A stretch of DNA of 64,000 nucleotides from an uncultured Eubacteriales bacterium (GTDB lineage Bacteria; Bacillota; Clostridia; Peptostreptococcales; Anaerovoracaceae): assembly GCA_949285555.1 (NCBI GenBank), contig CASDYG010000002.1:1-64000 (forward strand), given 5' to 3'. The stretch's first letter is position 1. Every line of letters begins with the position of its first letter. Shown here one piece after another: positions 55,265-63,750 of this stretch. Under the pieces are notes generated by a model that was given only the letters and a program-made list of their open reading frames with translations, ran no database searches and was not told the origin of the DNA. Both the position numbers and the translations under genes were made by a program.

Positions 55265-56238
55265 CCAATATCTCCTCTGTCTATGGCGTTTGCCAGCTCC
55301 TTGGCATAATAAGTGATAAGAATATCTGCCCCTGCTCGAAATATGGATATTGCAGTCTCACACATCATTTGATATTCATCAATATATCCCAGCTTTGAGG
55401 CTGCCTTAATCATGGAGTATTCACCACTTACACTGTATGCAGCAATAGGAAGCTCTGTTGATACTCTAATTTCTCTAAGAACATCTAGGTATGACATAGC
55501 AGGCTTTACCATGATAATATCAGCTCCCTCTTCCTCATCATAGGAAGCCTCTCGGACAGCTTCTCTAAGATTATGGTAATCCATTTGATACGACTTCCTA
55601 TCGCCAAAGCTTGGAGCGGAATCAGCAGCATCTCTGAATGGACCATAAAATGAAGAAGCATATTTTGCCGAGTATGACATGATTGGTATATTTGTATATC
55701 CCTTTTTATCTAATGCTTCTCTAATAGCATCAATTCTTCCATCCATCATATCTGATGGTGCAATCATGTCTGCTCCTGCCTCAACATGGCTTATTGCTAT
55801 GCGAGCCAGATATGGCAGGGTTGCATCATTATCAACCATATTCCCCTTGAGGATTCCACAGTGTCCATGGGATGTATATTCACACATGCATACATCAGTT
55901 ATAAGGTACACCTGATCCCCATAAGCCTTTTTTATGGCTCTTAATGCTCTTTGCACAATGCCTTCCTCAGCATATGCCTGACTTCCTGCTGCATCCTTTT
56001 CAGCTGGTATTCCAAAGAGAATGAATTTATTTACTCCCACCTTCAAGGCAGGGTCAATGGCATCACTTATTCTATCTACGCTATACCTATACTGTCCCTG
56101 CATAGATGAAATTTCTTCCATTATATTTTCTCCATCCTGAAAGAATAATGGGTAAATCAAGCTGTCCTTTGATACTCTTCTTTCCCTTACTAAGCCACGA
56201 AGATTAGCACTGCTTCTTAAACGTCTACCTCTGTTCAT
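55261..56238 (-). CDS. hemB: Porphobilinogen synthase
   Basis: A 325-residue enzyme condensing two 5-aminolevulinates to porphobilinogen. The zinc-site cysteine triad is in DVCMCEYTSHGHCG. The Schiff-base lysines are in MSYSAKYASSFYGPF and MVKPAMSYLD. It overlaps the cobA-hemD gene by 14 bases and hemL by four. Confidence 0.97.
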   Translation of the reverse strand: MNRGRRLRSSANLRGLVRERRVSKDSLIYPLFFQDGENIMEEISSMQGQYRYSVDRISDAIDPALKVGVNKFILFGIPAEKDAAGSQAYAEEGIVQRALRAIKKAYGDQVYLITDVCMCEYTSHGHCGILKGNMVDNDATLPYLARIAISHVEAGADMIAPSDMMDGRIDAIREALDKKGYTNIPIMSYSAKYASSFYGPFRDAADSAPSFGDRKSYQMDYHNLREAVREASYDEEEGADIIMVKPAMSYLDVLREIRVSTELPIAAYSVSGEYSMIKAASKLGYIDEYQMMCETAISIFRAGADILITYYAKELANAIDRGDIG

Positions 56239-57787
56239 CTTGCTCCTGCCTTTCTAAAATCGCTTCTACCATTGATTCAAGGCTGGCCTTCTTACTTACT
56301 ATGACATTGAAGCCCTTTTCCTTAGCAAGTCTCTCTGTTGAAGGACCAATAGTAACTGCAATTGGACCAGCTGATGGACTTACACCAACCTTTGAAACTA
56401 GATTCTTAATTATTTTCTTATTCTGATTATTGGAAGTTAGTGACTCTATACAACTATTGCTTGTAAAAGTAATGTAATCATATTTTTCAACATCTATATT
56501 TTCCATCAGTTTAATGGTTTCATATGTAGCAAGACTACAAAAAGCAATTCCTTCATTTTTTAACCCATCTTCAAGGGCAGGACTTGCAACCTTAGGTCTA
56601 ATCACAAGCACCTTAGAGCTGGTATCTAAAACTCCCTCTTTTACTGCCTCTGCTACTAAATGCTCTCCATCATATTTGGAAGGAATAAAGTCGGCAACAA
56701 TTCCATAATCTAACAATGCGGCACCTGTCTTTGGTCCTACCACATATATTTTTTTACCACCAAGACATCTGCTATCTAGCTGGGCTTCCAGAAGTGAAGC
56801 CATGAAAGTTTCTACCCCTGTAGCACTGGTAAATATCAATGTATCAAAATTTTCCATTGACAGTGCATCTTCAAAAAATCTTTCTGCCCAGTTATCACTG
56901 CAAGTGAATTCAGGGTCTACTGGTCTTGTTTCTATCATAGGTACAGTATCTACGCTAGCGCCTAAATCTGTTAACATGCTACTAAGCTTACTAGCCTTAT
57001 TTGAGGGCTGTGTAACCAGAATCTTCTTACCTTTTAAAGGTCCCTCTCCTATCCACTTAAATTTATGATGCAAAGTAGCCACCTTGCCTACTAAAATTAT
57101 ACTTGGCGATTTAATTGCATTATTTTCAATAAGGCTCATCATCGTTCCAAGCACACCCACAAAAACTCTTTGCTCAGAAGTAGTACCTTTTTCAATAATT
57201 GCAACAGGCATAGATGTTGACATACCTGCTTTTAAAAGACCATCCTTGATAAATTCCGCTCTGGATACACTCATCATAAAGACAAGGGTACCTTTAAGCT
57301 TTACCAATGAATCAAAATCTATATTGGCTTTTGTATTTCTCTTTCCATAACCTGTAATAATGTGAAGAGATGAAGTATAATCTCTGTGAGTTACCGGTAT
57401 TCCACCATAGGCAGCAGCTGCTATGGGTGATGTTATACCTGGCACTACTTCATATCCTACATTATTTTTTACAAGTAGCTCCAGCTCTTCTCCACCTCTA
57501 CCAAATAAAAAGGGATCTCCACCTTTAAGACGCACTACCTTTTTACCATTCAGAGCATGCTCAAGAATAATTTCATTGATTCTTTCTTGTGGAACCTTAT
57601 GGTCGCCAGCTACCTTACCTACATCTATCAGCTCAGCCTTTGGAGCTAACTCAAGTAGCTTTGGGTTTGCCAGCCTATCATATATTACTACATCTGCATT
57701 TTCCAGTAGTCTCTTTCCCTTGATAGTAAGTAGCTCCTCATCTCCTGGGCCTGCTCCTACCAGATATACTCTACCTTTATAAGCCAT
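56225..57787 (-). CDS. cobA-hemD: CobA-HemD fusion: uroporphyrinogen-III methyltransferase/synthase
   Basis: A 520-residue bifunctional enzyme. The N-terminal half (about 1-245) is the SAM-dependent uroporphyrinogen-III C-methyltransferase, with VYLVGAGPGDEELLTIKG, YDRLANP, VRLKGGDPFLFGRGGEE and GYGKRN. The C-terminal half (about 260-520) is uroporphyrinogen-III synthase, ending with FTSNSCIESL and AVTIGPSTERLAKEKG. It makes precorrin-2 from hydroxymethylbilane. Such fusions are common in Clostridia. The ATG at 57787 has GAGGAAA upstream and overlaps hemC by 11 bases. Confidence 0.96.
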   Translation of the reverse strand: MAYKGRVYLVGAGPGDEELLTIKGKRLLENADVVIYDRLANPKLLELAPKAELIDVGKVAGDHKVPQERINEIILEHALNGKKVVRLKGGDPFLFGRGGEELELLVKNNVGYEVVPGITSPIAAAAYGGIPVTHRDYTSSLHIITGYGKRNTKANIDFDSLVKLKGTLVFMMSVSRAEFIKDGLLKAGMSTSMPVAIIEKGTTSEQRVFVGVLGTMMSLIENNAIKSPSIILVGKVATLHHKFKWIGEGPLKGKKILVTQPSNKASKLSSMLTDLGASVDTVPMIETRPVDPEFTCSDNWAERFFEDALSMENFDTLIFTSATGVETFMASLLEAQLDSRCLGGKKIYVVGPKTGAALLDYGIVADFIPSKYDGEHLVAEAVKEGVLDTSSKVLVIRPKVASPALEDGLKNEGIAFCSLATYETIKLMENIDVEKYDYITFTSNSCIESLTSNNQNKKIIKNLVSKVGVSPSAGPIAVTIGPSTERLAKEKGFNVIVSKKASLESMVEAILERQEQDEQR

Positions 57788-58766
57788 TTCTTTCCTCATA
57801 TTTCTTTAGATCAGCCTTTAACTTATTTGCCAGCTCAACTGCAAGCCTTATGATATTCGCTTCATCAATTTCACAGGTATCATTTCCTTTAAATAGCTTC
57901 CAATTACAATTAAGCTGGGTATCTATTTCATCATATTTTTCTTCTGTTTTACAGCTCTCATACAGGTTATCATCTCTCAGAGCATAGCCATAGCAATACT
58001 TAGCTTGAAATATATCACCAGCTAACTGAAAATGTATTCCCACAGGGCTGGTACAATCACCACCTAAGGCAGCAACAAATGCTCGTTCTCCTAAGGCTTG
58101 TAACCTGGAGGTTTTATCATCAAAGCCGTCAAGTAATGCTATTTTATCAGTATCAGCTTGGCGCGCCTGAACTACTACGATAGCCTGTCCTGCAGAAGGC
58201 ACCATCTCATCTACTGAGAATACTCTGCTCACTCTATTTTCCAAGCCAAGTCTTCTTAGTCCTGCCATTGCAAAAATAGTTGCCGCATATTCTCCACTAT
58301 CTACCTTATTTAATCTTGTTTCAACATTTCCTCTAATCACCTTAAATTTGGCACCTGGGATAATTTCTGAAAGCTGAGATATTCGCCTCAGGCTTGAGCA
58401 GCCTATAGGTTTTGACAAATCTATTTCTGTTTTCCCCTCAGGCAGTACAAGCACATCTCGTGGATCCTCTCTTTGTGAAAAAGCCACTAATGGAATGTCG
58501 CTTTCTATTTCAGCGGGCATATCCTTTAGGCTATGTACTGTAAATGTAGCTTCTTTATTTCTAAGTGCCTCATCAAGCTCTTTTACAAAAAGACCCTTTC
58601 CACCAAGCTTAGCTAAGGAGCCTGCAAGCTTGACATCTCCCGTAGTTTTCATAGTGAGAAGTGATATATCTTCGTCAGGAAACCTACTTTTTAAATAGTC
58701 TATCAGCATGTTAGACTGATATACAGCAAGGTTACTCATTCGGGAGGCTACAGTAATTTTACTCAT
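57777..58766 (-). CDS. hemC: Hydroxymethylbilane synthase
   Basis: A 329-residue enzyme that polymerises four porphobilinogens. It has TVASRMSNLAVYQ at the N-terminus, AIRGNVETRL-like VIRGNVETRLNKVDSG, and the dipyrromethane-carrying cysteine in ALGGDCTSPVG. The open frame continues 20 codons further upstream, but the chosen ATG gives the usual start and overlaps the upstream stop by eight bases. A GAGG about 12 bases before it is the only ribosome site. Confidence 0.95.
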   Translation of the reverse strand: MSKITVASRMSNLAVYQSNMLIDYLKSRFPDEDISLLTMKTTGDVKLAGSLAKLGGKGLFVKELDEALRNKEATFTVHSLKDMPAEIESDIPLVAFSQREDPRDVLVLPEGKTEIDLSKPIGCSSLRRISQLSEIIPGAKFKVIRGNVETRLNKVDSGEYAATIFAMAGLRRLGLENRVSRVFSVDEMVPSAGQAIVVVQARQADTDKIALLDGFDDKTSRLQALGERAFVAALGGDCTSPVGIHFQLAGDIFQAKYCYGYALRDDNLYESCKTEEKYDEIDTQLNCNWKLFKGNDTCEIDEANIIRLAVELANKLKADLKKYEERNGL

Positions 58767-59277
58767 CACCAGATTTTTCCTCTTCATCACTCTCGTGATT
58801 TTCGCCAAAACTTTTATTGGCAACAAGTTCTCTAAACTGTACTACCACATCCTTAACCGCTGTATGATGCTCCCCGTCACCAACAATCCCCATAGTCAGA
58901 TAATCCTTTGTAACAATACCAGGAAAATAGAAGTTTCCCTCATCCTTATTGCTGGCTACACTGGCGTAAATATTCTTTTCTTTAGCGCACATACCTACCT
59001 GAAAATTCAGCTCACTGTCATTTGTGCATGCAAGCACCATGAATATATCATCAGTTACATCACTTACTTCAAAAACTTCTTCTTCAAGAACTACATTATC
59101 ATAGTCCTTGGCAAATTCCTTCATTTCGTCACATATTTCCTGAGATATGACCTTAATTTCTTCAAAGCTAAAATCAACTAGTTGCTTTAGCCTGCGTGTG
59201 GCAATCTTGCCTCCACCTACAACAAGTACCTTCCTATCCTTTGTTGGCACAAATACGGGAAAATATCTATTATCCAT
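58759..59277 (-). CDS. Precorrin-2 dehydrogenase (CysG-B/SirC/Met8-like)
   Basis: A 172-residue NAD-dependent enzyme oxidising precorrin-2 to sirohydrochlorin, the substrate of the cobaltochelatase CbiX. The NAD loop is VLVVGGGKIATRRLKQL; the ACTNDSELN segment carries the usual acidic residue, and SNKDEGNFYFP matches the family. The C-terminus is rich in Glu and Asp. No ferrochelatase half is fused. The ATG at 59277 has AGGAG five bases upstream; it overlaps cbiJ by eight bases. Confidence 0.92.
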   Translation of the reverse strand: MDNRYFPVFVPTKDRKVLVVGGGKIATRRLKQLVDFSFEEIKVISQEICDEMKEFAKDYDNVVLEEEVFEVSDVTDDIFMVLACTNDSELNFQVGMCAKEKNIYASVASNKDEGNFYFPGIVTKDYLTMGIVGDGEHHTAVKDVVVQFRELVANKSFGENHESDEEEKSGDE

Positions 59278-60178
59278 AAAACTCCTCTCTTTGATTATCC
59301 TGTGCAAAACTCGCAAAAGAGTCTAAAAAGCATGTTAATTCTAATCCACTTTCACTCGTAGGTCTGCTAATAATTATAACAGTAAAGCCTTCCTTTACCA
59401 AATCCAGCTTTTCTTGAAACCCTCCGATACTGCCGGTACTTTTGGTAACCAGTACGTGTGTATCTATTTTTTGAAGCATAGCGATGTTAAGCTCTCTGGA
59501 AAATGGTCCTTGCATGGCAATGATATTCTTCATCGGAAGTCCTAATTCCATAGCTTTGTCAAGAGAATCATGACTTGGAAGCACACGGGCAAAAAGGCGA
59601 TTTTTTTTATCAGTTACATCCTGGTATTTAGCAAGCTCCTTTGCACCTGTAGTAAGAAGTACATTCTGACCTGCCAGCTGTTCATTTAATACCCTAACCA
59701 CATGCTCTATACTTTCACAAATCAGATAACCGGACTTTAGCCCTTCGCCAAGCTCATCGGCCGTAATCTTATAGCTATCATCCTCCAGTGCAGCTTCATT
59801 TCTAAAGCAACGAAAATATGCGGTATTACATCTTTTACATGCATTTTTAATATTTTCTGTTACAATAACGGCATAGGGATGAGTGGAATCAATTACAATT
59901 TCAATGTTCTTTTCCTCAATGATATGGCATATGTCATCCTCAGTAAGTCGCCCTTCCAAGACCTGAATATTAGCTATGTCCTCTAGCAGTTCTTTACCAT
60001 AGTCTGTTGCTACTGAAAAGAAGAACCTATGACCGATACCAAGATCGCTGACGCACTCCCCCATAAGTCTTCCCTCTTTGGTTCCTGCAAAAACGAGAAT
60101 GGCTCCATTACTGGAAATTGCTTCAAACTGTTCTTTAAGATTCACAGTTAGTGTATTATCTTCTGAATGACTACACAT
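59270..60178 (-). CDS. cbiJ: Cobalt-precorrin-6A reductase CbiJ
   Basis: A 302-residue NADPH-dependent reductase of the corrin ring. It has ILVFAGTKEGRLMGE near the start, VLEGRLTEDDI, IDSTHPYAVIVTENIKNAC (DSTHPYA) and LTTGAKELAKY, then GPFSRELNIAML. About 25 extra N-terminal residues precede the family start, but AGAGG lies properly before this ATG. It overlaps cbiH by eight bases. Confidence 0.94.
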   Translation of the reverse strand: MCSHSEDNTLTVNLKEQFEAISSNGAILVFAGTKEGRLMGECVSDLGIGHRFFFSVATDYGKELLEDIANIQVLEGRLTEDDICHIIEEKNIEIVIDSTHPYAVIVTENIKNACKRCNTAYFRCFRNEAALEDDSYKITADELGEGLKSGYLICESIEHVVRVLNEQLAGQNVLLTTGAKELAKYQDVTDKKNRLFARVLPSHDSLDKAMELGLPMKNIIAMQGPFSRELNIAMLQKIDTHVLVTKSTGSIGGFQEKLDLVKEGFTVIIISRPTSESGLELTCFLDSFASFAQDNQREEFYG

Positions 60179-60902
60179 TCTTATATCCTCTAGGTGTTAC
60201 CAGCTTTCCATTTATAAGCTCTGTAGTTGAATTTCCTATAAACACAGTTGTAAACATATCAATATCACTATTATTTTTCAGGTCCTGCATCGTACAAACT
60301 ACGCTTATTTCACCTTCACGACCTATATGCTTTACATATCCACATGGAGTTGTAAGCGGTCTATACTTGCTCAATATATCTACTGTCATATCAAGATATT
60401 CTGTTCTCTTTTTGCTCTTGGGATTATATAAACAGATTACAAAATCACCCTCACCAGCCAGCTTAACCCTCTTCATTATCAAGTCTAAAGGAGTTAAAAG
60501 GTCACTTAGAGAAATGATAGCAAAATCATGTATAAGAGGTGCTCCCAAAAGTGCTGCTCCGCTACATGCCGCTGTAATGCCTGAAATAGTTTCAATCTTA
60601 ACTTCAGGATGATTTTTGGCCACCTGATTCATTATTCCTGCCATTCCATACACACCAGCGTCACCACTACATACAAAAGCCACCTTCTGTCCTTTTAGTG
60701 CTTCCTCTAATGCCATCTCACATCTTTGTACCTCCCCTTTCATAGGCGTACTAAGAATCTTTTTCCCCTCAGTTAAATCTGCAACAAGCTCTACATAAAG
60801 GGTATAACCAACAACTACCTGACTTTCTTCAATTGCTCTTTTTGCCTGTGGAGTGAGAAAATCTGCTCCACCAGGACCTATACCTACTACCTTAATTTCC
60901 AT
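60171..60902 (-). CDS. cbiH: Cobalt-precorrin-3 C17-methyltransferase CbiH
   Basis: A 243-residue tetrapyrrole methylase that methylates C17 and contracts the ring. Pattern: KVVGIGPGGADFLTPQA, ALKGQKVAFVCSGDAGVYGMAG, ISGITAACSGAALLGAPL and FVICLYNPKSKKR. It starts 11 bases after hemA. Confidence 0.95.
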   Translation of the reverse strand: MEIKVVGIGPGGADFLTPQAKRAIEESQVVVGYTLYVELVADLTEGKKILSTPMKGEVQRCEMALEEALKGQKVAFVCSGDAGVYGMAGIMNQVAKNHPEVKIETISGITAACSGAALLGAPLIHDFAIISLSDLLTPLDLIMKRVKLAGEGDFVICLYNPKSKKRTEYLDMTVDILSKYRPLTTPCGYVKHIGREGEISVVCTMQDLKNNSDIDMFTTVFIGNSTTELINGKLVTPRGYKNV

Positions 60903-60913
60903 CTTAACTCCTT

Positions 60914-61933
60914 TTATCTCAGGGAAAATTTGTTTCCCTCTCCCTGTTTTTCCAAAGCCTTTCTAAAGGCATACCACCTGTAAAAATCGGCTTCATAATC
61001 ATGAATAATCATTTCAATGTCCTCCATATGCTCATATATGGAAGTATCTCTGATATCCTTGCTAAGTGTATCTATATTATAGTACTTTACACCATCAATT
61101 TTTTGAAAGCTAGGATCAATATCTCGTGGCACAGCCAAATCAATATATATTTGTGGACCGCTTCCTGTAAGTTTTTCTCTTTCCAATGTAAAATGCGGAC
61201 TTAAGGTTGCGCTGACTACAGCATCACAATCAGGTAAAATTTCATATCTGCGAGAATATTCTACTGTTGATACCCCATCAGGTATACTTATTGCACCCGA
61301 TTTATACTGCCTTAATGTCATCACAACATCAAGGCCTTTTCTGACAAGATAGCTTGCAACCAGCCTTCCAATCATTCCATTACCAATTACTAATACTTTT
61401 TTAACTTCATCTTCTTTTTCTATTACTTCGACAGCTCTAGTAGCGGTAGAATCATCATTAAGCTTAAAATCCACCAGTGTTTTTACTCTTTTCCCTGCAC
61501 TTACACCTGTTCTGAATAGTACATTTACAATGCTATCCACAGCCTTAGCTCTACGTGCCTGTGTTATAGCATCTCTAACCTGAGATATAATCTGTGCATC
61601 TCCCCAAAGCTGGGACTGTGTTCCAGAAGCCAGAAGACAAAGATGCTTTACAACCGATGTGCCTCTAAGAGTAGTCCAGTATTCTTTATTTTCCTGGTAA
61701 TCAATCCCTTTAAATCCACAAAAAATTTCAGATGGTCTATCCTTTGCTCCCTCTGTCAGGGACATATATATTTCCGTTCTATTGCAGGTGGATATTACGA
61801 CACATCCCTTTACCTGACTTTGCTCCTTCATCAGAGTATAAAATCGTGTAAGTTCTTCCTTCGTGCAGGAAAATCTCTCACGGTGCTCTATCGTTGCACT
61901 ATTATGATCAACAAATGACATTACTAAATTCAA
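60914..61933 (-). CDS. hemA: Glutamyl-tRNA reductase, lacking the dimerisation domain
   Basis: A 339-residue NADPH enzyme that makes glutamate-1-semialdehyde from Glu-tRNA. The catalytic cysteine is in STCNRTEIY, the NADPH loop is VLVIGNGMIGRLVASYL and SQLWGDAQIISQV is the usual Q-rich helix (GDAQI in place of GEAQI). The chain stops just after FYRWYAFRKAL, so most of the C-terminal dimerisation helices of the roughly 420-residue standard enzyme are missing. The start is TTG at 61933, six bases after AGGAG; it gives the family N-terminus, whereas the later ATG is 18 bases away from that site. Confidence 0.93.
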   Translation of the reverse strand: MNLVMSFVDHNSATIEHRERFSCTKEELTRFYTLMKEQSQVKGCVVISTCNRTEIYMSLTEGAKDRPSEIFCGFKGIDYQENKEYWTTLRGTSVVKHLCLLASGTQSQLWGDAQIISQVRDAITQARRAKAVDSIVNVLFRTGVSAGKRVKTLVDFKLNDDSTATRAVEVIEKEDEVKKVLVIGNGMIGRLVASYLVRKGLDVVMTLRQYKSGAISIPDGVSTVEYSRRYEILPDCDAVVSATLSPHFTLEREKLTGSGPQIYIDLAVPRDIDPSFQKIDGVKYYNIDTLSKDIRDTSIYEHMEDIEMIIHDYEADFYRWYAFRKALEKQGEGNKFSLR

Positions 61934-61942
61934 AGTACACTC

Positions 61943-62983
61943 CTAGTTAAATTCAATATTATACTCATCTTGACATATGGCGATTGTCACGCCATTTTTT
62001 GCAAATTTTCTTAAAATCAATTGTCCATTTTGAGCAAATTTTATAGCAGATCGTTCACATACATTGTCCACCCCAGTAACGCCCTGTACAAATGAGGATG
62101 AGGTGAAGTCCCCTTCTACATCTAATAGCTGACGGCTTGTAGCAATTTTAAATGGTACATTAAGCTCTTTTGCAAGCTCTATAATTCCTGTCTCATCCTT
62201 TTTCAAATCAATAGATGCCAGCTGTTTTATAGATAGTGCATCCACCTGTATACTATTTAATGCTTCAAAAAGTACAGCTTTAATTTCATCAAGTGTCCTT
62301 CCTCTCCTGCATCCTATTCCTACTGTTAAAATACGTGGAACAAGCCTTAAGGTATGCTCCCATACATCCCCTGTATTATGAATGGAAATATATGCTCCTG
62401 CCCTAAATCTACAGGCTACATCATCTAGTACAGGCTCTTCCTTATTGGCATGGAACATTTCAATGCCAGTGGGTGGATTGCCACTCCATGAATACTCACT
62501 CAAAATCGCTATTTTTTCACCTTTTAAAAGCCGGGCAGACACTTCTTTAATTTTTTCTATATTGGCAACCTTCATATTCTGAGCTACAGCCCATGTATCA
62601 ATGGCAAATACACCATTAATATCTGTAGCTGTTGTAATAATAGGTATAGCACCTATTAACTCAGCAAGCTTCACAGCGAAATCATTGCCACCACCTATAT
62701 GGCCTGATAAAACAGGTATAACATACCTACCCAGCTCATCAATAACTATTACCGCAGGGTCCTCATCCTTCGACCTAAGCAGCGGAGCAATAAACCTGGA
62801 GCATATGCCTGCAGCTCCAACAAAAATTATAATATCCTGCTTCGAAAATGCTTCTTCCAGTTTTTTACGCTGCCCTTCCTTCGGCAGAAGCTCAACTAGA
62901 CTATTAGATTTATTTAAAGCAGTTTCTATTTCCTTAGCTAGATTTCTGCCTTTGTCAGTAAAGGCGAGGATAATACCTTTCAT
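61943..62983 (-). CDS. cbiG: Cobalt-precorrin-5A hydrolase CbiG
   Basis: A 346-residue enzyme opening the delta-lactone of cobalt-precorrin-5A and releasing acetaldehyde, specific to the anaerobic pathway. It shows IIFVGAAGICSRFIAPLL, VIPVLSGHIGGGNDFA, VGIGCRRGRTLDEI and ASIDLKKDE. It follows cbiF by one base and precedes hemA by nine. Confidence 0.96.
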   Translation of the reverse strand: MKGIILAFTDKGRNLAKEIETALNKSNSLVELLPKEGQRKKLEEAFSKQDIIIFVGAAGICSRFIAPLLRSKDEDPAVIVIDELGRYVIPVLSGHIGGGNDFAVKLAELIGAIPIITTATDINGVFAIDTWAVAQNMKVANIEKIKEVSARLLKGEKIAILSEYSWSGNPPTGIEMFHANKEEPVLDDVACRFRAGAYISIHNTGDVWEHTLRLVPRILTVGIGCRRGRTLDEIKAVLFEALNSIQVDALSIKQLASIDLKKDETGIIELAKELNVPFKIATSRQLLDVEGDFTSSSFVQGVTGVDNVCERSAIKFAQNGQLILRKFAKNGVTIAICQDEYNIEFN

Positions 62984-62984
62984 G

Positions 62985-63740
62985 CTATTTACTAGCCTTT
63001 CTGAATATATGTGTATATGTAGGATCGTAAAGCTTGGATCTATCGTATTCGTCGCCCAAGAATCCTCCTACCATAATTAGAGCCATCTTATTGATACCCT
63101 CTTTTTCAGCAGCTTCACCCAAACCTGCTACAGTTGTTCTGATAACCTTTTCATCTGGCCATGTAGCTTTATATACTATGGCTGCCGGAGAATCTGGTGC
63201 GTATCCACCAGCAATAAGTTTTTCTGAAAGCTTTGCAATCATAGTGCTTGTGAGGAAGATTATCATGGTAGCTTGATGGCTGGCAAGCTTTTCTATATCT
63301 TCCTTTTCTGGCACAGGAGTTCTTCCTGCCATTCTGGTAAGAATAACTGTCTGGCTCACATTTGGTAATGTGTATTCAGCTTTTAATGCAGATGCGGCCC
63401 CTATAAATGAACTTACGCCCGGTACATATTCATACTGCATACCCTTTTCCTCTAATATATCCATTTGCTCTCGTATAGCACCATAGATACATGGGTCACC
63501 TGTATGAAGCCTGACTACAATTTTATCTTCACCATCAAATTTTTCCATTACCTCAATAACCTCTTCCAAGGTCATCTTTGCACTGTCATATACGTGGCAT
63601 CCCTTCTTTGCTGCATTAAGATGCTCTGGATTAACAAGTGATCCGGCATAAATAATAACATCTGCCTTCTTTAACAGAGAAAGTCCTCTTACAGTTATTA
63701 AATCTGCAGCACCAGGTCCTGCACCAATAAAATATATCAT
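62985..63740 (-). CDS. cbiF: Cobalt-precorrin-4 C11-methyltransferase CbiF
   Basis: A 251-residue tetrapyrrole methylase. Evidence is the IYFIGAGPGAADLITVRG start, VVRLHTGDPCIYGAIREQM, YEYVPGVSSFIGAAS and a MALIMVGGFLG end. It starts ten bases after cbiL. Confidence 0.96.
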   Translation of the reverse strand: MIYFIGAGPGAADLITVRGLSLLKKADVIIYAGSLVNPEHLNAAKKGCHVYDSAKMTLEEVIEVMEKFDGEDKIVVRLHTGDPCIYGAIREQMDILEEKGMQYEYVPGVSSFIGAASALKAEYTLPNVSQTVILTRMAGRTPVPEKEDIEKLASHQATMIIFLTSTMIAKLSEKLIAGGYAPDSPAAIVYKATWPDEKVIRTTVAGLGEAAEKEGINKMALIMVGGFLGDEYDRSKLYDPTYTHIFRKASK

Positions 63741-63750
63741 ATTTGCTCCT

